Virus record (IMG/VR): IMGVR_UViG_3300036792_000096
Span: 1 to 64,000 of that record
Direction: 5' to 3' (one strand)
Origin: a virus
Length of the DNA: 64,000 bases
Numbering within the stretch: the first letter of the stretch is position 1; each line of letters begins with the position of its first letter. Positions 44,184 to 52,698 of the stretch are shown here, one piece after another. A program made the translations under genes and the position numbers. Below the pieces are notes generated by a model. The model was not told the DNA's origin, searched no databases, and saw only the letters and a program-made list of their open reading frames with translations.

Positions 44184-46759
44184 ACCGGGTTCTCACCCTC
44201 GCCGGTTCACCGCAGCGCACCCTTGCACCGTCTGATGTAACCCTGACGCCTGTAATGAAGATGCCCCGCCGTCGGGGTCTGATCGCCTCGGCAGCGCCCC
44301 TCGCCATCGACCTCGCATCGTCCATGGAAGTGCGCAGGACCCGGCAGGCGCAGCAACAGATGGCGTGGCAGTTCTTCCGAGGTATAGGGGCTTGTTGGTA
44401 TGGGTCGATGTTCAAAAGTAACGCTATCTCTCAACTGCGCATTTTTCCAGCAGAGCAACGGGGGACCCGAGACGACCCGGTTCCCATTGATGACCCGTAT
44501 TCCTTGCAGCAAGTCTGTCTGGACGACATGGCGAACGGGTTCTCCGGGCTGGAGCTCGGTCACGCCCCCATCCTCGCCTCGGCAACGCTGCAAGACTCAG
44601 TAGCCGGCGAGGCGTATTGGTACTCACGTCCAGACGAGGAGACCGGGGAGAATCGCTTTGAGATCCTCTCCATTGAGGAACTTGAGATGGGAGGTGCTTC
44701 GGGGTTCCAGATCCGCCGCTACCCGGGCGCCATTCCCGAGCCGATCCTTCCCGAGCGGGGAGACAAGATCGCCCGAATGTGGACGCCCTCGCCGGAGTGG
44801 AAGGATCTGGCTACCTCACCGATGCTTGTGCAGCACGACACGCTCGAGGAGTTGTGGCTACTGATCCAAGCTGGTATCGCGGCGGCGAAGTCCAGGCTCG
44901 TCGGCGGCAAGATCGTCACCATCCCCGAGGAGCTGGACCTCGATACGCCGGCAGGCCCAGACGATGAGCCGACACCCTTTGAGACGGAACTCCGCCGGGC
45001 CGGCGCTACAGCGATTCGAGACCCCGCCTCGCCTCTGCGCTGGTTCCCGGTTCTGATCCGGGGCAAAGCCGACTACCTCAAACCAGAGTTCATCCATGTC
45101 GTTGACCTCTACAAAGACATGCCCAAAGAGGTCAGGGACGCAATCCTAGAGCTACGTACGCGCTTCGCCCATGACTTCGACCTACCTACAGAACTTTTAA
45201 CGGGTTTAGGTGACATGACGCATTGGAACGCCTGGATCGTGGACTCCATGACGTGGCCCCACCTCCGCCCCGTCGCTCAGAGGGTCCTCGCTAACCTCAC
45301 CGTCTGTGCCTACCGCCCGCTCCTCATTGCCGGCGGCATGGACCCCCGAGAAGCCGCCACACAGGTCATCGGCTACGACGAAGGGCTTGTCGTCAGCAAG
45401 CCCGACCGCTCCGCCGCGGCGACGGTAGGCGTGGAGCACGGGTTCGTCGGCAACGAGGCATGGATGCGGAGCAACGGGTTCGACCCGGAGACGGACAAGC
45501 CATCCGAGGTCGAGCGGGCACGGATCTTCGGTATGCGCTGGGGCGACCCGGGCTTGGCGTCCGTCGGCTCGCCACCCGGGATCTGGGACAAGGCCACCGG
45601 CCGCATCGCCACCCGAGTCACCGAAGAGGAGAAGGGTGTCCCGGGCGTCAGCCCCGTCCAGCAGGACGCCGGCCCGGCCGGACCCGTCCAGCCTGCACCG
45701 GGCCCTCCCGAGCCGAAACCGGCACCCGGCGCCCCCGTACCCGCCCCGCCCGCTCCCGCCTCACGTCCACCGACCCCACCAGCGCAGCCCGCCGTGGCAG
45801 CGTCGGGCAACGGGCACGGCAAGCGCCTGGGAACCTTCGCCGCCATCCCGGCCGCCGACCCGCCAGCGAACCACGTCAAGCGAGCCAAGCTGAAGCGGTT
45901 GGGGACGAAGCTGGGCGCCATCGACCGGGACCTCCTCCAGCGCCTCTCCGTCCTCGCCGACGACCGCCTCCACGCGACCGTCAGGACCGTGGGAAGCAAG
46001 CTTCGGAGCGCCGCCCAGGGCCGGCCGGTAGCGCCTACGCTGCGGGGCATGGACACGCTTCAGATCCCCCGCATGCTCGGCTCCAAGGGCTCCCACGCCC
46101 TCGGCCTCAACGACCACCTCGAAGTAGATGCTGCTGCGGCATCCTTCGCCGCCAAGGCCGTACCATGGCTCACGAGCGCTCAGGAAGCGGCCTTGCGCCA
46201 GATCGCCGATGCCACCGGCCAGGACTACGAGGAGTTGGCAGCCGAGTCCGAGTCTCAGCGCTCCGACTGGATCACGGCGGCGGAGGCGGCTCTCACCGCG
46301 GGCTTCGCCTCCATGGCCTTGGGGTTCTTGTACAACCCCTCGCAGCCGGAAGGACCGGGTGAGATGCCCGACACCATGGCCCCGCGGGACGCCATCCGTA
46401 GCGCCATGCAGCTTGCTGGCGGGGGAGACCCCGGCTCAGGCCCGCCGCTGGGGATCGGGACGGGGCCGCTCGCTACCGACGCCTTGGATTCGGGCGGGGC
46501 GGCCGTGGACGGGTGGACGTGGGACTACACCGACAGCGCCCGCACCACATTCCCGGGCCATCTACAGTTGGACGGCATAGAGTTTGCCTCTTGGGAGGAC
46601 GACCAATTGCTAGTCCAGCCTGAGGACGATTGGGTTGATACGGCGCCGTATTATTCAATTTCTGATCATCCGGGATGCTCTTGCGGTGTCACCCCGACTG
46701 TGATTCCAGTGGAGGATCTGGCGGCATCCGACGGGGAACTAGTGGGAGTGGAAGCGTGA
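44180..46759 (+). CDS. Portal protein with C-terminal MuF-like domain, 859 aa
   Basis: GTG overlap start. Portal body (about 30-480): SSMEVRRTRQAQQQMAWQFFRG, QVCLDDMANGFSGLELG, EILSIEELEMGGASGFQIRR, DKIARMWTPSPEWKDLATSPM, FAHDFDLPTELLTGLGDMTHWNAWIVD. A Pro/Ala-rich linker (490-560) joins a C-terminal region with WTWDYTDSARTTFPGHLQLDGIEF and HPGCSCGVTPTV, the MuF/SPP1-gp7-type ending (H ... dG ... CxC). Fusion of portal and MuF is compact relative to separate genes in many phages. Ring at the capsid vertex, DNA entry. Confidence 0.88.
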   Translation: MNRVLTLAGSPQRTLAPSDVTLTPVMKMPRRRGLIASAAPLAIDLASSMEVRRTRQAQQQMAWQFFRGIGACWYGSMFKSNAISQLRIFPAEQRGTRDDPVPIDDPYSLQQVCLDDMANGFSGLELGHAPILASATLQDSVAGEAYWYSRPDEETGENRFEILSIEELEMGGASGFQIRRYPGAIPEPILPERGDKIARMWTPSPEWKDLATSPMLVQHDTLEELWLLIQAGIAAAKSRLVGGKIVTIPEELDLDTPAGPDDEPTPFETELRRAGATAIRDPASPLRWFPVLIRGKADYLKPEFIHVVDLYKDMPKEVRDAILELRTRFAHDFDLPTELLTGLGDMTHWNAWIVDSMTWPHLRPVAQRVLANLTVCAYRPLLIAGGMDPREAATQVIGYDEGLVVSKPDRSAAATVGVEHGFVGNEAWMRSNGFDPETDKPSEVERARIFGMRWGDPGLASVGSPPGIWDKATGRIATRVTEEEKGVPGVSPVQQDAGPAGPVQPAPGPPEPKPAPGAPVPAPPAPASRPPTPPAQPAVAASGNGHGKRLGTFAAIPAADPPANHVKRAKLKRLGTKLGAIDRDLLQRLSVLADDRLHATVRTVGSKLRSAAQGRPVAPTLRGMDTLQIPRMLGSKGSHALGLNDHLEVDAAAASFAAKAVPWLTSAQEAALRQIADATGQDYEELAAESESQRSDWITAAEAALTAGFASMALGFLYNPSQPEGPGEMPDTMAPRDAIRSAMQLAGGGDPGSGPPLGIGTGPLATDALDSGGAAVDGWTWDYTDSARTTFPGHLQLDGIEFASWEDDQLLVQPEDDWVDTAPYYSISDHPGCSCGVTPTVIPVEDLAASDGELVGVEA

Positions 46760-47328
46760 CGGACTTAGGATCGGTGACTTACCTCTGTGCCTACCTCTAC
46801 GTAAATGGCGTACCCGCCATCCACGGCGCCGAGTCGGGCTCAACCACGTCCCTCTGCGGCTACCCAGTGACGCTCTCGGACGACCCATTTCCCCCCACGA
46901 CTCCAACTCTGGTATGTGACGAGTGCTGGAAAGCGGTCGAATATCCACCCGAGCGACTCGCCTACATGGAGCGAGCGAATGCGGCGGTGCGAAACCTCCT
47001 TCCCCGGTTCAGTGCGCAGCGCGGAGGGATCCGCTACCGACCTCCGTCTGAGTGGGTGCCACCCCCGCCGTCGGTACCGCGTCCCACGAGGCGTGAGCGG
47101 GTAGGGCTCTGGCTCTACCGACACCTTCCCCGGCGCTGGGTATGGGAGGCACGCGAGGTGGGCCACGATGGCGACTATTGGCAGGTCTTCTGCGGTACCG
47201 AGGCATGGGCGCGCTCGGCCTGCGAATGGCAGGCGGGCAAGCCCATCGACTGGTCAGACGAGGATGAGTCCTTCCCCTACTCGGTAAGGCGGGTTCGGGC
47301 CAAGGTGATCCGCCGGGTGGAATTGTGA
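46756..47328 (+). CDS. Hypothetical protein, 190 aa
   Basis: GTG overlap start. Cys motifs CGYPV ... CDECWKAVEY, basic centre (RPTRRERVGLWLYRHLPRRWVW), C-terminal FCGTEAWARSACEWQAGKPIDW and FPYSVRRVRAKVIRRVEL. Possibly head-completion or DNA-binding. No family recognised. Confidence 0.7.
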   Translation: MTDLGSVTYLCAYLYVNGVPAIHGAESGSTTSLCGYPVTLSDDPFPPTTPTLVCDECWKAVEYPPERLAYMERANAAVRNLLPRFSAQRGGIRYRPPSEWVPPPPSVPRPTRRERVGLWLYRHLPRRWVWEAREVGHDGDYWQVFCGTEAWARSACEWQAGKPIDWSDEDESFPYSVRRVRAKVIRRVEL

Positions 47329-47537
47329 GCGATTCCAGATCAGTCCGTGTTCAACTTCGGATTGAGGTCCGTCAGCCTCCACCTATTTCGGACGCCCTAA
47401 ATGCGGACATCCTGAAGTCAGGGGGTCTCTGTGAGCCATTGGGGCCTGAATGGGTGGAATTAAGGCCGGGTGCGATGTTCTGGGTTCCAGAGGAGACGCC
47501 CTTTGGGCAGATCCTCATGCGTCGTAAGTCCGAGTAG
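47325..47537 (+). CDS. Hypothetical protein, 70 aa
   Basis: GTG overlap start. VRVQLRIEVRQPPPISDALNADILKSGGLCEPLGPEWVELRPGAMFWVPEETPFG. Beta-rich. Unknown. Confidence 0.6.
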   Translation: MSDSRSVRVQLRIEVRQPPPISDALNADILKSGGLCEPLGPEWVELRPGAMFWVPEETPFGQILMRRKSE

Positions 47538-47550
47538 AGGGAGAACGCCC

Positions 47551-47838
47551 ATGACAGTCCGTGACAAGCTGCACCAAATCGCCGAGGACATCCGCCACGC
47601 CTTCCCCGGTCACGCCGAGGACCTTCACCAGGTAGCGGACACGGTTGAGATCCCGCCCGACACGAACGCGCCGCCGGCCGAGCAGGTCGACCTCGATGCG
47701 GCGCAGGCCGAGATTGCGAACTGGCCCGCTGAGGAAGCAGCCGCAGTGGAACCAAGCCCCGCAGCAGAACCGGCTCCCGCTGCGGCCACCCCAGAGGCGC
47801 CAGCACCGCCCGCAGCAGCACCCCCAGCGGCCACGTAG
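47551..47838 (+). CDS. Small protein with Ala/Pro-rich tail, 95 aa
   Basis: RBS GAGGGAGA. Helical N-terminal half (DKLHQIAEDIRHAFPGHAEDLHQVADTV), then a disordered Ala/Pro/Glu tail (residues 50-95). Similar small proteins act as phage scaffold or capsid accessory proteins. Unrecognised. Confidence 0.65.
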   Translation: MTVRDKLHQIAEDIRHAFPGHAEDLHQVADTVEIPPDTNAPPAEQVDLDAAQAEIANWPAEEAAAVEPSPAAEPAPAAATPEAPAPPAAAPPAAT

Positions 47839-47850
47839 AAGGAGAGCCAC

Positions 47851-48732
47851 GTGGGCTCGGCAGCGACTCTCGTGATCTACCACGCTGACTGCTGGGATGG
47901 CTTCTGCGCGGCGTGGCTCATGCACCGCTACTACCCGGGCGACATTGCATTCCACGCCTCCCACTACGAGGATCCGCCTCCCAATGTGCGAGGCCACCGC
48001 GTCTTCGTGCTGGACTTCTCGTACCCCAGAGAGACCTTGGAAAAGATGGCGAAGGCCGCTGATGAACTGACCGTGCTTGACCACCACAAGACGGCAGAGG
48101 AAGCCTTAGCCGGGCTCCCGTACTGCACCTTCGACATGACGAAGTCTGGGGGGCAGCTAACTTGGGAGTGGCTCATGAAGGAGGGGTACCCGCCACCCAA
48201 ACCGGCGGCTACCGGTTCGGCTTGGGAGCCTCCCGAACCGCCGTGGCTCGTGGACTACACGGCCGACAGGGACCTATGGCGCTTTGCGCTACCCCGGTCC
48301 CGCGAGGTCAATGCGGCCTTGCGTTCCTACCCGCTCACCTTCGACGCGTGGGACGATCTGGCTCGTCGCGGTCAGGGCCGTCTCCACGACGGGTTCGACT
48401 CGGAAGCGTTTGCCGACGAGGGCTCGGCCATTCTCCGGGCGGAATCTGTGGCTGTGCAGGCGCATGTCGCTGGGGCCAAGGAAATCGACATCGACGGCTA
48501 TAAGGTGCTTGCGACCAACGCCACATGGCTGCATTCCGAGATCGCTGGCACGCTGGCGAAGGGGCGCCCGTTCGGCGCCACATGGTTCGAGCGGGATAAC
48601 GTCCACCAATGGAGCCTCCGCTCAGACGAGCACGGCATCGACGTGGGAGAACTCGCACGCCAGCACGGCGGTGGGGGCCATGTCCACGCGGCAGGATTCG
48701 AGGTACCTATCCCGGGAAGGACGAGCCCATGA
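47851..48732 (+). CDS. DHH-DHHA1 family phosphoesterase, 293 aa
   Basis: RBS AAGGAGAG, GTG start. IYHADCWDGFCAAWLM (first Asp), VFVLDFSYPRETLE (Asp), LTVLDHHKTAEEAL (DHH at 77-79), then a C-terminal DHHA1 with QHGGGGHVHAAGF. All metal-binding motifs are intact. Such enzymes (NrnA/GdpP-type) degrade short oligoribonucleotides, pAp or cyclic dinucleotides. Placement between portal and protease genes is unusual; role may be scavenging or counter-defense. Confidence 0.87.
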   Translation: MGSAATLVIYHADCWDGFCAAWLMHRYYPGDIAFHASHYEDPPPNVRGHRVFVLDFSYPRETLEKMAKAADELTVLDHHKTAEEALAGLPYCTFDMTKSGGQLTWEWLMKEGYPPPKPAATGSAWEPPEPPWLVDYTADRDLWRFALPRSREVNAALRSYPLTFDAWDDLARRGQGRLHDGFDSEAFADEGSAILRAESVAVQAHVAGAKEIDIDGYKVLATNATWLHSEIAGTLAKGRPFGATWFERDNVHQWSLRSDEHGIDVGELARQHGGGGHVHAAGFEVPIPGRTSP

Positions 48733-51341
48733 CCAAGACCGCCACCCGAAGCCGCCGCACCGTGACTGCTGCTACCCCTCCGCCTCCATCTGGCCCCACG
48801 GCACCGGCCCCAGACACGCCAGCGGCCCCCGTCGACCCCATGCCAGCATCCGGCATGGTCTGCCTGATCCTTGACGACGACACGACGAAAGCGCTCGACG
48901 CCGCCTTCCCGCCACCCGACGGCGCCACCGTTCCTGTTCCCAGACACGTCACCTTAAATTTCTTGGGCGACGTGAGCGCGCTGGACCGGGACACCGTGGA
49001 ATCGGCCATCTCCGCTGCCCTGTCGGACGCTGGCGAGGACGGAGACGCGGGATCGGCCGACGGCACGGAGACCATCTCGGGAGTCTTCGGGGGACTGGCA
49101 CGGTTCACAGCCGAGACCGACGAGGACGGCAACGAGGGCAACGGCTCCCTGACGCCCATCGTCGCCCTGTTCGACAGCCCCGGCTTGGACGATATCCAGG
49201 ATGCCCTCGAGGACGCCCTGACGGCTGTGGGGATGCCAGAGCCGACGCATGGGTTTACTGCCCACAGCACACTTTTCAGGGCGGACCTGGGGGACACGGC
49301 CACCGTCGCCTTCCCCGCCCCGCCAGCGGTCAAGGCCAGCTTCACCCAGATCGCCCTTGTCTGGGGCGACTACGCGGATGCGGCTAACGTGACCATGTTC
49401 CCGGTCGGGGGCTCGGGCGAAGGCACGCCCGCGGCAGCCCCTGCCCCCGAGGAGACAGGCCAGCAGGCCCACGTCATCAAGCACACCCATGCCCCGGGGG
49501 ACCCGCTCAAGGACGAAGATGAGAACATGGGGGCGAAGCTGGCTGAGTCAGACATGCCGCCTCCGGTTGCCGCCGTGCCTGCCGCGCCCGATCCCGACGC
49601 CCCGGCACCCGCCGAGGAGCCGAGCGGCCGGCCCCCCGCCGTTCCGGGCCCGTTGGGAAGGTTCGAATGCCTGCTGGTTACCGAGGGTGAACCAACGGAC
49701 GATGGCCGGATCATCAAGCCTGGCGCTCTGAGGTTCCGTGATCCGCCCCTTCCCTTCACCTTCACCCTGATCGACTCGGGCCATGCCGATGCCCGCTTGG
49801 GCGGTGTCCTGACCGCCGTCACCCGAGACGGGGACGCCATCATGGGCGAGGGAATCTACGCCGACAACGAGGACGGGTACGAGCTCAAGGCAGCCGTGGA
49901 TCAGGGCCTGCTCACATGGGTGTCGATCGACGTCGGGGACGACACGGTCGATATCGGCCTGGATGCCGACGGCACGGAGACGATGGTGCTGCTGGACGGG
50001 CTGCTCATGGGCGCCTGTGCCCTTCCCTTCGCCGCGCAGAACACGACTTGGATCCGCTCCGTCCCCGGCTCGGAGGCGCCGATGAGTCCGGACGGGCCCG
50101 GTGGGCCGAGCATGCTCCCGCTCCCGGCCCTCTTGGCGTCCGCCGGGAAAGTCACGCTGCGGAGCGTCCCGACGGATGATTGGCAGTACGAGTCCCTGAC
50201 GGCATCGGCCACCGTATGTGCCTGCGCTGGTCAGGACGAAGGGTCGGAACGCTTCGGAGCGCCTCTGTATCCCGAGGACGACTGGTTCAGCGTCCCACCG
50301 CCCGAGGACCTGACGCCGCTAACGGTGCTGGCGTCTGGGCAAGCCTACTTCCACGCCTCCGGGAACACCTGCCACATCGCCATCCCCGGAACGTGCATCA
50401 AGGCGAACGATCCGATGATGGATCGGGACTTCTCAGCGTTCCACAAGGGCCTTGACGGTCTCTCTCGGGGGATACTGACCGCCTCTGGCGAGCAGATTCA
50501 GGTAGGCCAAGTGACTCTGTACGGAGGCCATGCCGATGTGGCCCTGTCGGCTGACGCCGCTCGGCGGCACTACGACGAAACACGGAGCGCCATCCTTGAT
50601 GTGCGCGCCGTGTGGGACTCCCGCAATGAGACCTTGTGGTGCTGCGGAGCCCTGCGCTACCGGGCGACGAAGGCGGAGGTGCAGGAACTGCGGGCCACAG
50701 GCCACGTCTCAATCGACTATCGCCTCCTGCTGCCTGACGGCAGCCCAGGACTACCGGGCCAGCGCGGAGCCAAGCTGCGCCTGATTGCCCTGCCCGTGAT
50801 TCCTGTGGGTGGACTCCCGCCGATCAAGGCGTTCGCAGCGTCGGGCAACCTCGTGTCAGTGATCCTCTCGGATTCGAGCGAGTTCGGGCCGACGGGTGGC
50901 AGCGTCACGGACAAGGACTGGGACGGCTCGGCCAGCCGCTTCAACGATGCCCAGTACCAGAAAGCGGCAGCCGCCTGCGACCCCGCGGACAAAGGAACCG
51001 TCAAATCCCGTTGTTTCCTCCCACATCACGAACCGGACGGCACGATCAATCGTAACGGCGTCCATGCTGCGGCGCAGCGCGTGGGAGCGCTCGAGGGCCG
51101 AAGCCCCGACGCTGTCAGTGCGGCCAAGGCCCATCTCCGCAACCACTACCGCACGGACCTTGACGAGGATCCGCCCGACAGCCTCGGCCAGCCCAGCCAA
51201 GCCATGACCGCCGATGGGCTGCTGCTGGATCTGGCGAAGGACATGTACGGCCGACGGCTGGACGACGAAGCCTCCGCGCTGGCCGGGGTGCATCGCCAGG
51301 AAGTGGACCGGCTCGGAGGGAAGATCCTGACGCCCCGGTAG
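48729..51341 (+). CDS. 2H phosphoesterase - prohead protease fusion, 870 aa
   Basis: ATG overlap start. Domain 1 (about 40-250): 2H-type fold (2'-5' RNA ligase/cyclic phosphodiesterase) with two H-x-T motifs, RHVTLNFLG at 72-80 and AHSTLFRA near 178. Domain 2 (310-480): GRFECLLVTEGEPTDDGRIIKPGALRF ... ADARLGGVLTAVTRDGD, prohead-protease-like. Domain 3 (600-720) repeats a protease-like region (HVSIDYRLLLPDGSPG). C-terminal domain (about 725-810): WDGSASRFNDAQYQKAA and FLPHHEPDGTINRNGVHAAAQRV, as in phage scaffold-protease proteins. It matures the capsid and may also carry 2H activity. Confidence 0.8.
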   Translation: MTKTATRSRRTVTAATPPPPSGPTAPAPDTPAAPVDPMPASGMVCLILDDDTTKALDAAFPPPDGATVPVPRHVTLNFLGDVSALDRDTVESAISAALSDAGEDGDAGSADGTETISGVFGGLARFTAETDEDGNEGNGSLTPIVALFDSPGLDDIQDALEDALTAVGMPEPTHGFTAHSTLFRADLGDTATVAFPAPPAVKASFTQIALVWGDYADAANVTMFPVGGSGEGTPAAAPAPEETGQQAHVIKHTHAPGDPLKDEDENMGAKLAESDMPPPVAAVPAAPDPDAPAPAEEPSGRPPAVPGPLGRFECLLVTEGEPTDDGRIIKPGALRFRDPPLPFTFTLIDSGHADARLGGVLTAVTRDGDAIMGEGIYADNEDGYELKAAVDQGLLTWVSIDVGDDTVDIGLDADGTETMVLLDGLLMGACALPFAAQNTTWIRSVPGSEAPMSPDGPGGPSMLPLPALLASAGKVTLRSVPTDDWQYESLTASATVCACAGQDEGSERFGAPLYPEDDWFSVPPPEDLTPLTVLASGQAYFHASGNTCHIAIPGTCIKANDPMMDRDFSAFHKGLDGLSRGILTASGEQIQVGQVTLYGGHADVALSADAARRHYDETRSAILDVRAVWDSRNETLWCCGALRYRATKAEVQELRATGHVSIDYRLLLPDGSPGLPGQRGAKLRLIALPVIPVGGLPPIKAFAASGNLVSVILSDSSEFGPTGGSVTDKDWDGSASRFNDAQYQKAAAACDPADKGTVKSRCFLPHHEPDGTINRNGVHAAAQRVGALEGRSPDAVSAAKAHLRNHYRTDLDEDPPDSLGQPSQAMTADGLLLDLAKDMYGRRLDDEASALAGVHRQEVDRLGGKILTPR

Positions 51342-51354
51342 GCGGGATGCGATG

Positions 51355-51690
51355 ATGTTGCGCATGAACGAACGGCCGATGCGCACCCCCGAGGTGGCCC
51401 GCATGCTGGGCGTGTCGTTCCGGCAACTCGACTACTGGTGTCGTGCCGGCTTCATCCCCGACGCCGAATCTCCCGGCTCCGGGCGTCAACGCTCATGGAC
51501 CGCAGAGCAGGTACGGGCTGCGGAGGAGATCGCCACCGTCTTCGTCCTGCGAAGCGACGAGAACCGTCACTCCCGTCCCGACTACGGGCGGCTCCTGACC
51601 CTCGTGCGCAACCTCCGGGCCATGGGGCTCGACCCGCTGGAGCTGGCAGGGGTGAAGGCCGATGCTGAGGCGACTCCGAGAAGCGCTTGA
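51355..51690 (+). CDS. MerR-like HTH protein, 111 aa
   Basis: ATG 51355 (ATG 51352 also possible). MRTPEVARMLGVSFRQLDYWCRAGFIPDAESPGSGRQRSWTAEQVRAAEEIATVFVLRS is a MerR-type winged helix. No effector domain. Sits between the protease and capsid genes, so may control late gene expression. Confidence 0.8.
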   Translation: MLRMNERPMRTPEVARMLGVSFRQLDYWCRAGFIPDAESPGSGRQRSWTAEQVRAAEEIATVFVLRSDENRHSRPDYGRLLTLVRNLRAMGLDPLELAGVKADAEATPRSA

Positions 51691-51877
51691 GCGGAGGCGG
51701 GACCGCAGGCAATGTCCCCACCCGGAGCACCGGGTACGCTGCGTGCATGGAGACGAGGCGGTGCTCTGCCGCTCCCGGCGCAAGTGCCTTGAGTGCAGTC
51801 GCTACCTTCCCGGCCCGCTTCCCGAGCGGTGCTGGTACACCGGGGAGCCCCACGTGTCGCTGAGGAAGCCTGAGTGA
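51662..51877 (+). CDS. Cys-rich small protein, 71 aa
   Basis: Overlaps the MerR-like gene by 29 bp. CPHPEHRVRCVHGDEAVLCRSRRKCLECSRYLPG has eight Cys/His ligands. Basic N-terminus (RRLREALERRRDRR). GTGA overlap with the next gene. Unknown. Confidence 0.6.
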   Translation: MLRRLREALERRRDRRQCPHPEHRVRCVHGDEAVLCRSRRKCLECSRYLPGPLPERCWYTGEPHVSLRKPE

Positions 51878-52236
51878 GCCTCATTGACGACCTTGCAGCA
51901 CTCCTGCGGAACGCGCAGGATCACGAACGGCTGTTCGCAGCCATGACCCGATTGGAGACGAGAATGGGAGCGATAGAGGACGCACTGGCAGCAGTGAACA
52001 CGCAACTTTCGGACGCAGCGGCAGCCGCGAAGACCCGGGATACAGCAGAGCAGGCCGCACTGACGGCGCTGAACGACCACGTCGCGACACTGGAATCCGA
52101 ACTCGCCGGAACCACGATCTCCGCGGCTGCGCAGGCGTCAATCGACGGGATCAAGGCATCGATCGGTGTGATCGGCGGTCTCGATCCGGCTGCGGCTGCG
52201 GTCCCCCCTCCCGTCACGCCACCGGCCACGCCCTAG
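51874..52236 (+). CDS. Coiled-coil protein, 120 aa
   Basis: GTG overlap start. Continuous coiled coil LRNAQDHERLFAAMTRLETRMGAIEDALAAVNTQLSDAAAAAK ... NDHVATLESELAG, then an Ala/Pro tail. Likely trimerising; candidate scaffold or fiber-like capsid accessory. Unknown. Confidence 0.7.
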   Translation: MSLIDDLAALLRNAQDHERLFAAMTRLETRMGAIEDALAAVNTQLSDAAAAAKTRDTAEQAALTALNDHVATLESELAGTTISAAAQASIDGIKASIGVIGGLDPAAAAVPPPVTPPATP

Positions 52237-52489
52237 CGTTTTCCCAAATAGGGGCAGAGGCACCGAAGCGACTACAGCCAGGGATGAGCCCTCCAGCCGA
52301 GCAAGGTGAGGGACGGGTATGGCACAGCCGGGAGTGTGCTGCCAAGGGTCGCTGAGCCGAAGCCCCGCTCAAGAGAAGAACGGTGACAAACCGGTACCGG
52401 AGAGGACACACTCGGCTTGCTCTCCGGACCGGTCACCGCTAACATCGGATCGTCTACAGCGAACGGAGGGACCTACCGGTTCCTCAGCG
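52237..52489 (+). ncRNA. Structured non-coding region upstream of capsid gene (candidate RNA element)
   Basis: About 250 bp without a convincing gene, dense in complementary segments: AGGG/CCCT near 52282-52300, TGGCACA with TGTGCTGCCA near 52320-52345, and an extended hairpin 52381-52438 (CGGTGA/TCACCG, CCGG/CCGG, CCGGAGAG/CTCTCCGG). It is followed by a strong terminator and a new promoter. Could be a regulatory 3' element, a packaging-type RNA or an sRNA; no known class was recognised. Confidence 0.5.
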
Positions 52490-52527
52490 ACGAGGCCCTA
52501 CTTCCTTGGGGGCCTCGTTCCTTTTCG
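52490..52527 (+). terminator. Rho-independent terminator before the capsid gene
   Basis: ACGAGGCCC (52490-52498) and GGGCCTCGT (52510-52518) form a 9-bp GC-rich stem followed by TCCTTTTC. Isolates the capsid gene from the upstream head operon. Confidence 0.85.
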
Positions 52528-52536
52528 TGGGACTAA

Positions 52537-52566
52537 TTGACAAGTCTCCACATCGCCAATCATGAT
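52537..52566 (+). promoter_or_regulatory. Candidate strong promoter for capsid gene
   Basis: -35 TTGACA (52537-52542, consensus), 18-bp spacer, -10 CATGAT (52561-52566). CCACATC/GATGTGG inverted arms span the -10. Gives capsid its own transcript with a 5' leader of about 125 bases. Confidence 0.65.
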
Positions 52567-52698
52567 GTGGCCCAAGCACACCAGCGTCCAGACGGGCGCT
52601 AGCGGCGAGGGCGTCCAAGACGGGCGTCCGGCAAGGAAGCACCTCGGAGCCATCACGGCCCGTGATCTTGTCGGCGCGTCCTGTCGAAAGGCCCTCCC

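Noticed and set aside
47551-47838. Tail tape-measure or head-fiber assignment for the Ala/Pro-rich small protein
   Set aside because: Too short and low in complexity to support any specific virion role.
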